Source: Haematobia irritans (Eukaryota; Arthropoda; Insecta; Diptera; Muscidae). Taken from it: a stretch of DNA of 64,000 nucleotides. The notes beneath the pieces are model-generated. The model was given only the letters and a program-made list of their open reading frames with translations. It made no database searches and was not told where the DNA came from. The stretch's first letter is position 1, and every line of letters starts with the position of its first letter. Positions 21,899 to 36,096 of the stretch are shown in pieces. Where the stretch lies: contig NC_134398.1 of assembly GCF_050003625.1 (NCBI RefSeq), positions 70,192,891 to 70,256,890 on the forward strand, given 5' to 3'. Both the position numbers and the translations under genes were made by a program.

Positions 21899-23437
21899 AA
21901 AACAAGTATATACAGCACTAAGTTCGGCCGGGCCGAATCTTAAATACCCACCACTATGAACGAAATATTAGGTTTCCTTTGAACCCTAATATTTCGCTAA
22001 AGGGCTAAAGGACTTGAGGACACTTCCCGAAGATAAATTTAAAGATGTCACCTATGAGGACTATATCATATTCTGGATTTACAAGAACCATTTTTGTTTG
22101 AGTTTTAGAGGAATCATTAACATCTCTTATAAGTGTGCAAGAAAATTATAAAATAACGTCTTGATTTGAAATCTTAAATCTGTAGAAGTAAAATCTGGAA
22201 ATTTTACATTGAGTTTCAAGGAATTTTCATGATCAGTGCGCCTTCTACACCCTCAAGAACTGAAGTCAGTCTATATGGAGGCATTACCAAATGGACCGAT
22301 AAAAACTTAATCCGATACACGTTTTTGTGAGCCTAAAATACCAGAATATTTACAATTTCAGGCAAATCAGATAAAAACTATGGTTTCTAGAAACCCAATG
22401 AGTTAAATCGGGAGATCGTTCTTATGGGGGCTATACTAAAATATGGACCGATACTCACCGCTTTCGGCACACCTCTTTATGACCCGAAAATACCTCTAGA
22501 TTTCCAATTTCAGGCAAATAGGATAAAAACTACGATTTCTATAAGCCCAAGACCCCAAATCGGGAGGTCGTTTTATATGGGGACCATACCAAAACATGGA
22601 CCGATACTCACAATTTTTGGCGCACGTATTTGTGGTCCTACAATACCTCTAGATTTCCAATTTCAGGTAAATTGAATAAAAACTGCGGTTTCTATAAGAC
22701 CAAGAAGTAAAATCGGGAGATCGGTCTATAAGGGGGCTATACCAAAACATGGACCAATACTCACCATTTTTGGCACATCTCTTTATGGTCATGAAAAACC
22801 TCTAGATTTCAAATTTCAGGCAAATTGGATTGGATTTGATTACATGGGAACCATACCAAAACATGGACCGATACTCACAATTTTTGGCGCACGTATTTGT
22901 GGCCCTATAATACCTCTAGATTTCCAATTTCAGGTAAATTGAATAAAAACTGCGGTTTCTATAAGCCCAAGAAATAAAATCGGGAGATCGGTCTATATGG
23001 GGGCTATACCAAAACATGGACCGATACTCACAATTTTTGGCACACCTTTTTATGGTCATAAAATACCTCTAGATTTCAAATTTCAGGCAAATTGGATAAA
23101 AACTACGATTTCTATAAGCCCAAGACCACAAATCGGGAGGTCGGTTTATATGGGGACTATATAAAAACCTGAACCGATATAGCCCATCTTCGAACTTGAC
23201 CTGCCTGCAGACAAAAGACGAGCTTGTGCAAATTTCAGCACGATTGCTTCATTATTGAAGACTGTAGCGTGATTACAACAGACAGACAGACGGACATCGT
23301 TATATCGTCTTAGAATTTCTCCCTGATCAAGAATATATATACTTTATATAGTCTGAAATCGATATTTCGATGTGTTACAAACGGAATGACAAACTTATTA
23401 TACCCCCGTCACCATTCTATGGTGTTGGGTATAAAAA
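21899..23437 (+). repeat. Family B tandem-unit repeat, copy 2 (both ends present)
   Basis: Starts AAAACAAGTATATACAGCAC, then the hairpin TTCGGCCGGGCCGAA and ATACCCACCACTATG. It ends ACAAACGGAATGACAAACTT, ATTATACCCCCGTC and TATGGTGTTGGGTATAAAAA. In between are about six ~190-bp units. Opposite in orientation to copies 1 and 3. No coding capacity. Confidence 0.85.
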
Positions 23438-23470
23438 CTATTGCTAAAAACTTTAAAGTTTAACATTTTA

Positions 23471-25596
23471 AAACAAGTATATACGGCCGTAAGTTCGGCC
23501 AGGCCGAAGCTTATGTACCCTCCATCATGGATTGCGTAGAAACTTCTTCTAAACACTGCCATCCAGAATCGAATTACTTAAGTTGCGGTAACGCTTACCG
23601 ATGGCAAGGTATCTTAAAACCTCCTAACACCATCTTCTAAATTGTATGTAAGTCCATACGTGGTATATATTAAATCAAAAAAGATCGATCCAATACGTAT
23701 ATAATTCAGTTTGACAAAGTAGACATAAAATTTTTATTTCTACAGAAATAAAATTTTAACAAAATTTTCTATAGAAATAAAATTTTCACAAAATTTTCTA
23801 TAGAAATAAAAATTTTGACAAAATTTTCTATAGAAAGAAAATTTTGACAAAAATTTCTACAGAAATAAAATTTTAACAAAATTTTCTATAGAAATAAACT
23901 TTTGACAAAATTTTCTATAGAAATAAAATCTTGGTAGATTATTTTTGGCTCGAGTGGTAAACATGATTATGAACCGAATAAAATTTGAACAAAATTTTCT
24001 ATAGAAATAAAATTTTGACAAAATTTTCTATAGAAATAAAATTTTGGTAGATTATTTTTGGCTCTAGTGGCAACCATGATTGTGAACCGATATGGACCAA
24101 TTTTTGTGTGATTGGACCAATTTTGGTATGGTTGTTAGCGACCATATACTAACACCACGTTCCTAATTTGAACCGGATCGGATGAATTTTGCTCCTCCAA
24201 GAGGCTCCGGAGGTCAAATCTGGAGAACGTTTTATATGGGGGCTATATATAATTATGGACCGATATGGACCAATTCTGGCACGGGTGTTAAAGATCATAT
24301 ACTAACACCATGTTCCAAATTACAACCGGATTGGATGAAATTTGATTCTCTTGGAGACTTCGCAAGCTAAATCTGGGGATCGGTTTATACGGGAGCTATA
24401 TACAATTATGAACCGATGTGGACCAATTTTTGCATGGTTGTTAGAGACCATATACCAATAACATGTTCCAAATTTCACGCGGATCGGATGAAATTTGCTT
24501 CTCTTTGAGGTTCCGCAACCCAAATCTGGGGATCGCTTTATATGGGCGCTATATATAATTATGGACCGATGTGGACCAATTTTTGCACGGTTGTTAGAGA
24601 CCATATACCAACATCATGTACCAAATTTCAGTCGGATCGGATGCAATTTGCTTCTCTTTGAGGCTCCGCAAGCCAAATCTGGGGATCGGTTTATATGGGG
24701 GCTATATATAATTATGGACCGATGTGGACCAATTTGTGCATGATTGTTAGAGACCATATACCAACACCATGTACTAAATTTCAGCCGGATCGGATGAAAT
24801 ATGCTTCTCTTAGAGGCTCCACAAGCCAAATCTGGGGATCGGTTTATATGGGGGCTATATATAATTAAGGACCGATATGGACCAATTTTTGCATGGTTGT
24901 TAGAGACCATATACCAACATCATGTACCAAATTTCAGCCGGATAGGATGAAATTTTCTTCTCTTTGAGGCTCGACAAGCCTAATCTGGGGATCGGTTTAT
25001 ATGGGGGCTATATATAATTATGGACCGATGTGAACCAATTTTTGCACGGTTGTTGGAGACCATATACCAACATCATGTACCAAATTTCAGCGGGATCGGA
25101 TGAAATTTGCTTCTCTTTTAGGCTCCGCAAGCCAAATCTGGGGATCGGTTTATATGGGGGCTATGTATAATTATGGACCGATGTGGACCAATTTTTGCAT
25201 GGTTGTTAGAGACCATATACCTACACCATATACCAAATTTCAGCCGGATCGGATGAAATATGCTTCTGTTAGAGGCTCCACAAGCCAAATCTGAGGGTCC
25301 CTTTATATGGGGGCTATACGTAAAAGTGGACCGATATGGCCCATTTTCAATACCATCCGACCTACATCGATAACAACTACTTGTGCCAAGTTTCAAGTCG
25401 ATAGCTTGTTTCGTCCGGAAGTTAGCGTGATTTCAACAGACGGACGGACGGACGGACGGACATGCTTAGATCGACTCAGAATTTCACCACGACCCAGAAT
25501 ATATATACTTCATGGGGTCTTAGAGCAATATTTCGATGTGTTACAAACGGAATGACAAAGTTAATATACCCCCATCCTATGATGGAGGGTATAATA
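23471..25596 (+). repeat. Family A tandem-unit repeat, complete copy (twin 1)
   Basis: Starts AAACAAGTATATACGGCCGT, hairpin TTCGGCCAGGCCGAA and TACCCTCCATCATGG. It ends TACAAACGGAATGACAAAGT, ATACCCCCATCC and ATGATGGAGGGTATAA. Between are a 29-bp satellite array and about ten ~155-bp units. It is nearly base-identical over its full length to 47356-49506; the main difference is the number of GGAC units near 25440 (about four against about ten). Confidence 0.9.
23750..24055. repeat. 29-bp satellite array inside family A
   Basis: About ten units of AAATAAAATTTTGACAAAAT plus TTTCTATAG in the reverse orientation relative to 39195-39745. The array is split once by a TGGTAGATTATTTTTGGCTC spacer that recurs at 24045. 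Confidence 0.85.
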
Positions 25597-25719
25597 ACAA
25601 ATTAAGAAAAACGGAAACATAATTTATTACAATTTTGATTTTTTTGAATAATCATTTTCTATTATAAATAACTGAAAACAATGATTTTGATTTTTTTAGA
25701 GGCCAGCTACGCGAATCGT

Positions 25720-26067
25720 ATCCACCGTGGTGCAATGGTTAGCATGCCCGCCTGGCATACACAAGGTCGTGGGTTCGATTCCTGCTACGACCGAACACCA
25801 AGAAGTTTTTCAGCGGTGGATTATCCCACCTCAGTAATGCTGGTGACATTTCTGAGGGTTTCAAAGCTTCTCTAAGTGGTTTCACTGGAATGTGGAACGC
25901 CGTTCGGACTCGGCTATAAAAAGGAGGTCCCTTGTCATTGAGCTTAACATGGAATCGGGCAGCACTCAGTGATAAGAGAGAAGTTCACCAGTGTGGTATC
26001 ACAATGGACTGAATAGTCTAAGTGAGCCTGATACATCGGGCTGCCACATAACCTAACCTAACCTAAC
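25720..26067 (+). mobile_element. tRNA-derived SINE (copy 1)
   Basis: Short retroposon of about 350 bp. The head holds a Pol III A box (TGGTGCAATGG, 25728-25738) and B box (GGTTCGATTCC, 25772-25782). The body has GGTGGATTATCCCACCTCAG and ACTCGGCTATAAAAAGGAGG. The tail is the block shared with the LINE at 1165, ending in AACCTAACCTAACCTAAC. The tRNA part cannot fold a proper acceptor stem, so it is not a tRNA gene. It would be mobilised by the LINE with the matching 3' end. No clear target duplication. Confidence 0.85.
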
Positions 26068-26997
26068 TGTTATTCAACATTTCTTGTAGCAATCCCATAT
26101 TTTCTTTTATTTCAATCAATTAAATGAAGTTCACAGCTTATTAATTCAATCAATTAAAAAGTTTTTTCCACGAACACATTTGCAATTTTAATTGTTCTAA
26201 TAAAATCTTATGCCAAAAGCAACCTTTTTTATACCCACCACCATAGAATGGTGACGGGGGTACAATAAGTTTGTCATTACGTTTGTAACACATCGAAATA
26301 TCGATTTCCGACTATATAAAGTATATATATTCTTGATCAGGGAGAAATTCTAAGACGATATAACGATGTCCGTCTGTCTGTCTGTTGTAATCACGCTACA
26401 GTCTTCAATAATGACGCAATCGTGCTGAAATTTTGCACAAACTCGTCTTTTGTCTGCAGGCAGGTCAACTTCGAAGATGGGCTATATCGGTGCAGGTTTT
26501 GATATAGTCCCCATATAAACCGACCTCCCGATTTGGGGTCTTGGGCTTATGGAAATCCAATTTGCCTGAAATTTGAAATCTAGAGGTATTTTATGACCAT
26601 AAAGAGGTGTGCCAAAAATGGTGAGTATCGCTTCATGTTTTGGTATAGCCCCCATATAGACCGATCACCCGATTTTACTTCTTGGGCTTATAGAAACCGC
26701 AGTTTTTATTCAATTTACCTGAAATTGGAAATCTAGAGGTATTGTAGGACCACAAATACGTGTGCCAAAAATTGTGAGTATGGGTCCATATTTTGGTATA
26801 GCCCCCATATAGACCGATCTCCCGATTTTACTTCTTGGGCTTATAGAAACCGTAGTTTTTATCCAATTTGTCTGAAATTGGAAATCTAGAGGTATTTTCT
26901 GGTCATAAAGAGGTGTGCCGAAAACGGTGAGTATCGGTCCATATTTTAATATAGCCCCCATAAGAACGATCTCCCGATTTAACTCCTTGGGTTTCTA

Positions 26998-27976
26998 CAC
27001 GGATGAAAAAGACTGTTTTTCATATGTTTGGCTATAAACATAATATGTTTGGAACACAAATTTTTAAACACAATATTTTTGAGTGCAAGCATATAATGTT
27101 CATAAACTAGCATAACATGTTTGGGACATATATGTTAATATGTTAGAACATATAATGTTTGGGACATAAAATGTTTGTAAATATAATATGCTTGGATGCA
27201 AACATATATTAATTTAGAAATAGCCTATAAACATATATGTGTTTAGTAGCTTGGAGCGCTATTTAACAGGGAGCGATATTGAATTAAGTTGGTGGTTGTT
27301 GCTTGTTATTACAAAATTAACATTTTATTTTTCCTTGGGCAATTGATCAGCTACTTCTTTGATCCTTACAGACTGTGTGGTCCGCTGTTCGAATCCCCGT
27401 CCGGCAAAAGGTAAAATTAAAATAAAATAAAAAATCATACAATTGAATAATTTCTTCTACAATGTTTGTATTACAGAAAAAGGTGCTAAGAACTAAAAAA
27501 TCTCGTGGAAGTGAGAAAGATGTGGGGGAATATACAATTGGGCAGAAACAAAATTTTGAGCATTCAGGTCGAAAACCTATGTTGTTAGCACCTATATTAC
27601 CTGTTTATTTTCATAATTCGTTATGATTGTAAATATATAAATAAATAAATAAAATTTTGAGCACAATATTGTTTGGGAGAATTTTTTTAAGCATATAATA
27701 TTTTTGGGTGCAAAATGCTTCCAAACATATTATATGTTCACATAATAACATATTGTTTTTTGGAAGACAACATTATTGAATTTGGATGCAAAAATACAAA
27801 ATGTTTGGAACTTAGACTACCCAAACATATATTGTTTAGACTAATATGCTTTCAAATATATTATATATTGGAAGAGATCAAACATATAAATGTTTGGGCA
27901 ATACCCAAAAATGTATATGCTTGAAGCAAAATATGTTTGGGAGTATATGTTACAGAAGCGATTTTTTATGAGAGTG
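26998..27976. mobile_element. TA-type element, CACGGATGAAAAA family
   Basis: 979 bp with ends CACGGATGAAAAAGACTG and CACTCTCATAAAAAA (mirrored), flanked by TA at 26996-26997 and 27977-27978. Rich in ACATATATGTTTGGG-like words. It carries a tRNA-like insert at about 27250-27660. No transposase frame. Confidence 0.8.
27290..27560 (+). repeat. tRNA-like module (single, plus strand)
   Basis: Contains a B-box-like GTTCGAATCCCC near 27390, then GGCAAAAGGTAAAATT, an AT-rich stretch, TTTGTATTACAG and AAAAAGGTGCTAAGAACTAA. The same string of blocks follows the plus-strand tRNA-like unit at 29030 and at 51410. The minus-strand partner is absent here. Confidence 0.5.
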
Positions 27977-28297
27977 TAGAAACCGTAGTTTTTATCTGAT
28001 TTGTTTTTATCTGAAATTGTAAATATTCTGGTATTTAGGCTCACAAAAACGTGTATCGGATTAAGTTTTTATCGGTCCATTTGGTAATGCCTCCATATAG
28101 ACCGACTTCACTTCTTGAGGGTGTAGAAGGCGCACTGATCATGAAAATTGCTTGAAACTCAATGTAAAATTTCCAGATTTTACTTCTACAGATTTAAGAT
28201 TTCAAATCAAGACGTTATTTTATAATTTTCTTGCACACTTACAAAAGATGTTAATGATTCCTCTAAAATTCAAGCAAAAATGGTTCTTATAAATCCA

Positions 28298-29411
28298 CAC
28301 TGTTAGAAAAATATGTTTTTCATATGTTCCGATATAAACAAAATGTGTTTCGGGCACAATTTTTAAACACAATATATTTAAGTGCCAACATGTAATGTTC
28401 CTAAACTAACACTAAATGTTTGGGACACATATGTTAATATGTTAAAATATATTATATTTGGGGTATGAATGTTTCATAAAAATAATATGTGTGAATGTAA
28501 ACATATATAAATTTACAAATTTCGATCAAACATATATATGTTTACAATTTCTGTGAAATGGTTGTATGTTGTTTCGGAAAACTGCTTTATGATAAGGCCA
28601 AAAATTTTATATGCTTAAGTCTAAATATTATTTAATTTGAATATTAGAATGAGTATTCGGAGTAAAGAGAATAGACATTCGGAACCAAGAGCATAGAGAT
28701 TTGAAAAAAAAACAGCATGTGTTTTCGCCTTGAGAGGAGAATTTTATGTATGTGGGGACTGTAAATTTTTAATAACCCACATTTCGAAGTTTCATTATAA
28801 AAATTTAATATAGTATAAATGTCTAAATTGCAAAAAAAAAATTGGTTCGGTCGGAGCAGGAATTGAACCCACGACCCTTTGCATGCAAAGCAGGCATGCT
28901 AACCACTGCTCCACGTGGCCAACAAATGTATGTTTCTTTTAAATAATGTTATGTTTGCATGGGCTCGTGGGCGCTGCAAAGTATGCTATATAAATGTAAC
29001 TTGTAACGATAATTGTCTACTGGTGACTATAAATACTACATAGCCCAGTGGATAGTGTGTTGGCTTACAAACTGTATGGGCCTCGGTTCGATTCTCCGCC
29101 CAGGCGAAAGGTAAAATTAAAAAAAAAATTATAAAATTGAATAATTTCTTCAACATTATTTGTATTACAGAAAAAGGTGCCAAGAACTAAAAATTTCGTG
29201 GAAGTGAAAATTATGTGAAGGAATGATCACAATCTTCTTTGGGGAAAATTCTTCCAAGCATATAATATTTTTGGGCTCAAAATGCTTCCAAACATATAAT
29301 ATGTCCACATAAAACAAACATATTAATATTTCGGCAGTATCCAATAATATATGTGCTTCCTGCAAAATATGTTTGGAACATATGTTAAAGAAGCGATTTT
29401 TTTTGAGGGTG
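28298..29411. mobile_element. CA-type element, CACTGTTAGAAAAATATG family
   Basis: 1,114 bp with ends CACTGTTAGAAAAATATG and, mirrored, CACCCTCAAAAAAAATCG, flanked by CA on both sides. It inserted into family B. The internal region at 28600-28760 matches 63400-63560, so both are the same family. It encloses the dual tRNA-like module. Confidence 0.8.
28846..29215. repeat. Module with two divergent tRNA-like promoters
   Basis: On the minus strand (28925-28850): A box TGGAGCAGTGG and B box GGTTCAATTCC. On the plus strand (29030-29108): A box TAGCCCAGTGG and B box GGTTCGATTCT. The two point away from each other, about 110 bases apart. After the plus unit come AAAGGTAAAATT and TTTGTATTACAG, an intron-like pair, then AAAAAGGTGCCAAGAACTAA. 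Recurs at 51215-51600 and 55882-57411. Confidence 0.65.
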
Positions 29412-29564
29412 CAGAATCTGATATAGTCCTCATAGGTGAAATCTTTAAATTTATCTTCGGGAAGTGTCCTCAAGTCCTCAAGCCCTCCTGAAATTTTGGT
29501 ATTTGGGTATTTAAGATTCGGCCCGGCCGAACTTAGTGCTGAATATACTTGTTTTAATTGATTT

Positions 29565-31205
<1,641 letters not shown>

Positions 31206-31566
31206 TAGGAGAATAAACAACCTGATGAACTGCATTATAAACTCTTCATAGTGGTAAAAAATTCTTTCTTTTAGATTGAAAAATATGCGAAAATTACAAT
31301 AACTGTGTATAATAAATATATGTATTTTCCATTTACATTTTTTATTTCCAGAATTCGCAAAGATTTTCCAATTATCAATATAATGCCAAATATTATATTG
31401 CTTTGAAATTTTGTGGATCTGATAGGTTTAAATTTTAAGAGACACAATGAAACAGTGTGGAAAATTCAAAAGGAATTGCCGAACTCCTTAAAAGTCTAGA
31501 AAAGTATAAACCTGGACATGGAACTATGAATTCCAGGTCGCACCAGAAACTTGATATTTTTATGTA
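31206..31566. other. No gene seen
   Basis: Unassigned AT-rich sequence. The minus-strand frame at 31435-31632 runs into the next MITE and has no supporting motif. Confidence 0.4.
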
Positions 31567-32067
31567 CACAGAAAAAAATATCACCAAAATATTTCCAATT
31601 AAAAAGTTAATTGAAGTTGAAAATTTTTTCAATTAATAAATTAATTGATACAATTAACTTTTTAATCATGATAGAAATATTAAGTTAATTAAGTCAATGA
31701 TTGAAATTTTTAAAATGTTTAATTAAAAAATTAATTGATACAATTAACTTTTTAATCAAATTCGGAAGACTAATTCAGTTAAAAAAGTGCTGATTTTTTT
31801 ACTTTTTTAATTAAAAATGTATTTCAAACAATCATTTGTTAATCCAAATAAAAACTTTAAGCCAATCTAACTAAGTAATTAAAAATAATCAATTAAATTT
31901 TTAATTGAATCAATTAAAAAATTAATTGAATTTTGCTGAAAAAATCAATTAATTTTTTGATCAAGAATTTTTTCTATGCCCAATTAAAACTGTGAAGACA
32001 TTTCAATTAAAAAATTAATTGGATCAATTAATTTGGTGATTGAATCAGAGAAAAAATTTTTTGTGTG
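31567..32067. mobile_element. TA-type MITE filled with AATTAATTTTTTAATTG words
   Basis: 501 bp, ends CACAGAAAAAAATATC and TTTTTTGTGTG, TA on both sides (31565-31566, 32068-32069). The body is a run of short palindromic words (CAATTAAAAAATTAATTG) in both orientations, so a single strand would form many hairpins. No coding potential. Confidence 0.75.
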
Positions 32068-32787
32068 TAGGTAACGTTTAACAAAATTAACTTTGAATTA
32101 AACAAAATAATTTCTAATTATTCTGTTTACTTTCAGACAAACTAATTTAGCCTACAGACTGAAGATTTCTGGGAAATTTAGGCGCATCTAAAATTAGAAG
32201 GAACTTACTGACATGCACCGAAAAAGTAAACAGTTTTATAGGAAGAATAAAGCAACTCGTGCCAAAATTGGACCAAATTGTACTCCACATTTCTATATTT
32301 CCACAAATCGTTGTCAAAACCAGGAAAATTTAATCCCCTGGTGTACTTTTTAACTGCACCCTTACTACCTCTCATAGAAGAAATAATAAATGTGTTAAAA
32401 ATATTAATGGATATATTTCGAACACAGAAGACTTCCGATCATTTTAGGTATATTTTTCAATTTACGCGAAAAACCAAAAACCAAGCGTTCTTTACGAGCT
32501 AATTTTACACTCTGATCTCTCCATCATATGTTGTTGAATAAGTACACATTCTATTGTTCTCTTTTCGATCTTTTTGTCCACCGCTCAAAACTATTTAATT
32601 TCAATCAAAAAAATGATTGAATCAATTAAATGTTTAATAGGGAACGGAAACATTTTCAATCACGTTTCTAATTGAAAATTGTTTCCGAATTGATTAATAA
32701 TTTAATTGACATTTTAATTGGAAACGTAACAAATATCTATAATTTTTTTAATTGGTTTTTGCTCTGATTTTTTATTTATTTACTCTA
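32068..32787. other. Unassigned, with MITE-like AATTAATT words
   Basis: No gene. The part at 32590-32780 repeats the CAATTAAATG/TTTAATTGACATTTTAATTG words of the preceding MITE and may be a decayed relative. Confidence 0.4.
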
Positions 32788-33281
32788 CACGAAAAAAAAC
32801 TATTGACCTAATATGGAAGATTATACAACCTAAATTTTAAGACACTACATTTACATTATATTAAGGAACTAAGGCAAGTTTCTATAAAGTAAAGAAAACC
32901 ATTTTTGATTTAACAAAACCGTCTGATATATTGCATATTTGGATTAAGAAACGCTTCAAATATAGTCTAAGACTTAGTTCTGTATCTTTGGTTTAAAGTG
33001 TTGTTTGGAATTAAGAAAACATGTTTTAACTATATTGAAGTATGTGTTACAATTTGGATTTTTAAGCTAGCATTTGTTCGTACTTGAATAGCTTTTTTAA
33101 TATATCGCAAATAAAGGATGAAAATTCGATAAATGGGATCTGTATTCTGATTTTAATCTTATTGATCCTAGATTTAAAGTATTTTTATTTTAAAGAAGCC
33201 GCATCTTTGGTTCGGAATCAATACAAGGTTTCTTAAGGGAAGGTCAAAATCATTGGATTCAAGAAAACCTTTTTTTGAGTG
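32788..33281. mobile_element. TA-type MITE, CACGAAAAAAAAC ends
   Basis: 494 bp with ends CACGAAAAAAAACTATTG and, mirrored, CACTCAAAAAAAGGTTTTC; TA on both sides (32786-32787, 33282-33283). Oligo-AT body, no frame. The right TA overlaps the target duplication of the next hAT-like element, so that element landed at its very edge. Confidence 0.75.
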
Positions 33282-33926
33282 TAGCATTACCAGAGATGGT
33301 CTGTATAAAGCTATTTGAGGTTTGCGACTGTCGCAAAGTCGTAAACGTCACATACGCGTCGTAAATGTAAGAAAAGTAGCAAACGTCGCAAACTCAAAAT
33401 ACTTCAGTCCCTTCAGCTAGACAGCGAATGATATGCAAGATGATGATATGTGCGAAGAAATTTCAATTCTCAGGAATGTTCATAAAGTTATTAACTAGTT
33501 TAAAAAAACCTGAGAATAGAGTTATTCCAATTGGAAACTCCAAACCAAAATTACTATGAACTATGTTACTTGATGGTGCAGTAAACGTGACGGTCGGTAT
33601 TCGCTCATCCTTTCTTTCCAAAATTTCTGCAGAAACTGGAAGGAAGGAAGACTACTTGAGTCTTGCAAAAGTCAATTTTTGTTTAGAGAGAATTTTATAA
33701 AATCACGTTTTGGCTTATTAGAGCCAATTTCCATACTAATTAAAATTTTTCTAAAATTATAGTTAGTCATTCGCTGATGCAACTAAGGCTTGGGTGAACA
33801 TTATGGACCACGCAAACCAAGAATAGTTTGAAGTTGCGAATGAGAGATGTAAACCTAGTGGAGTTTTGAATAAAGCATTTTTTTGCATCCCTTTTATCGG
33901 GAAGCCTAACTAAGTTAAATTAAACA

Positions 33927-34110
33927 AGTGAGTAAAGTAGAAAGTCGGGCGGGGCCGACTATATCATACCCTAAACCACTCCTACTGAATTAGTAAACAT
34001 AAGCTTTTGTGGGGTAACATTGATATAGGTTTAAGAAAAATTAAGGGGTACATGTTTATGGGTGCTTTGTCTCAATCTGAACGGAAGTGTTATATATTAG
34101 GAGCTATAGT
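33927..34110 (+). repeat. Family C repeat, 5' end
   Basis: Starts AACAAGTGAGTAAAGTAGAA, hairpin GTCGGGCGGGGCCGAC, TATATCATACCCTA. It is cut at 34110 by the hAT-like element H2. The closest relative is 17078 onward, which shares CCTACTGAATTAGTA. Confidence 0.75.
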
Positions 34111-34692
34111 CAGTGTTGCCAGCGAAAATTTTCGGTTTACCCTACAAGAAAAAAAAGTTTCCTACTTTCCCAAAAAATTTCCCCTGCAATATTATTCGTT
34201 AAATTTAAACAAACTTTACAAAACAAAAATGGTTCTAAGTGTTTTTTTCTATTTGGTAGATTGGTAGAATACTTAATGTTTTGGAAGATTAAATATCTAT
34301 ACACAAAAAAAAAAGTTCACTATTTTTTATGAAAAATGAACTAACCCATAGTAAGAATGAATATGACTTGGCGCCAAAGATGTTTTCATCTAGATAAGTT
34401 CATGATTTTCTTATAAATTATTACTATGCTGTAGGAAGAATATACTTAAACTCATTCTAAATATTCCTGTTATCCGGAAAAATGAAAATTTTTTTGGGAA
34501 ACCTGTATTAAGAAATTGGTTTGAAATAAACTGTTTGTCAGTATAATTTTCAAAAAAGTAGAAAAATTGAGGATCAAAGGCAAGGCCGTAGCCAGGATTT
34601 TAATTCGGGGGGGGTTCAACTTTAAAAAAAAATATTCATATAATCTCATGTGTAGAAAATTTTATTTATGCTAAGGTATGTATACAATATTT

Positions 34693-34889
34693 TTATAATA
34701 TTAAATTGAGCCGACGGGCTTTTTGGGCAGCAAATAAATCAATGACTTCTTCAGTCGGCACATTTATTCGGCGATGAACCGACATTAATGCCAATCCATT
34801 GAGTGTACTCTCTCCAGTCGAATTTCTAAGATACGTCTTTAATCTCTTCATTTTTGAAAATGAACGTTCGGATGAGCACGTAGTAACTG
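34693..34889 (-). pseudogene. hAT transposase, C-terminal dimerisation domain
   Basis: Open minus-strand frame ending at TAA 34693-34695: TTCSSERSFSKMKRLKTYLR, then NSTGESTLNGLALMSVHRR and VPTEEVIDLFAAQKARRLN. SERSFS, LKTYLR and GLALMS are the signature of the hAT C-terminal domain, close to ZMYM/DUF4371-type hAT proteins. It is cut upstream at 34889 by H4a. On the far side (36097-36440) no more of the gene could be followed, so the rest is deleted or decayed. This protein evidence confirms the hAT call for H3. Confidence 0.85.
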
Positions 34890-36096
34890 CAGGGATGGAA
34901 AATGTAGTACTAAAGTACTTTTTTCAATACTTTTTCACCCCGGTCAGTACCGTAGTACCCCCGCGAATGATTTAGTACCTTTTGTGTAGACATTTTTGAG
35001 TCGATATCAGATTTATGGTACAATAGCTTTGACAAAATATTTTAATATTTTGAGAAAGTCTTTATCAACCTTATTTGCTAATAGTCTTTTACAAATATGG
35101 CAAAACAGACATGTTCATGTGGGAAGAAAATCACGATTTTGTAAAATATATAGTCAAAAACAGGATTTTATTGAACTTCAAGAATGTTTTAGTCGAAAAA
35201 AGAATGCGATTCTATATTATCAATTTTTTATTTGGATTTTTAAGAGAAACCCAAAAAGTAAAAACTAAATTTTCTATTTTTTTTATTTCGTCCGACCTTA
35301 TTTGGTGGTCTTTGAAGTCATTACAGCCTACGAGTTTTCGTTCTTCTTCGTTGTTGTCTAATTGTATACTTCTCTCTTTTCATTGAAATTTTAAAATAAG
35401 TTGATTTTTTCGGTTTTACGAATTTGACATTTGTAAATCAAATGTAGAAAATGTTGTCTAAATTTTATTTCTATATAGAATTTTTGCAAAATTTTATTTT
35501 TATAGATAATTTTGTCAAAATTTTATTTCAATTGAAAATTTTGTAAAAATGTTATTTCTATAGGAAATTTTTGCAAAACTTTATTTCTATAAAAAAAATT
35601 TTGCAAAATTATTTTTCTATAGATTTTTTTTGCAAAATTTTATTTCCCTTCGTTTTGTTTTGTTATTATTGGTTTTGTTCTTTAAGCATTGTTGTTGTTT
35701 TTTTATTGCAGCTTAAAACCATACATTGACTAAACTACAAGTGTAGCTTAACCAACAGAGGAAACGAATGTTTGTCAAATTTATTTGGGCAAAGCCCTAT
35801 AGACTGCAAGATGGTTGGATGGACGCACGTTTCGGAATTACCACATTCCTCATCAGCATCCCCTACTTGCAGCAAAACTATCAACCAATTATAAGAATAA
35901 ATTCAGGCAGTTCATTAAACCCAACAATAAACCACACTTGAACCTTCCGAAAAAAAAAGGATTTTGTATTTCTTTAAAATTCAGTCTCTTGACAATAATC
36001 TTCCAGTGAAATTTTTGTTGAAATTTAGTAAAAAGTACCTTTCCGCTCAAAAATACCTTTTTTGTACTTTCCTAAAAATTGTATTTTCCATCCCTG
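34890..36096. mobile_element. hAT-like element H4a, CAGGGATGGAAAAT ends
   Basis: 1,207 bp with 14-bp inverted ends CAGGGATGGAAAAT, duplication agtaactg / agttactg (one mismatch). Subterminal AGTACTTTTTTCAATACT words at the left and AAGTACAAAAAAGGTA words (mirrored) at the right. A 29-bp satellite array lies at 35440-35650. Non-autonomous; frames at 34996-35386 are unsupported. Confidence 0.88.

Larger units (their letters stand above)
26225..29564 (-). repeat. Family B tandem-unit repeat, copy 3 (twice interrupted)
   Basis: Same order as copy 1: TTTTTTATACCCACCACCAT at the left, core units, and GGCCCGGCCGAACTTAGTGC at the right. Two TA/CA-type elements split it, at 26998-27976 and 28298-29411. 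Copy 1 supplies the empty sites for both (gggtttctagaaaccg and aaatccagaatctg). Confidence 0.85.

Noticed and set aside
25720..25800. Functional tRNA gene at the SINE head
   Set aside because: No acceptor stem pairing; it continues directly into a SINE body and the LINE-like tail.
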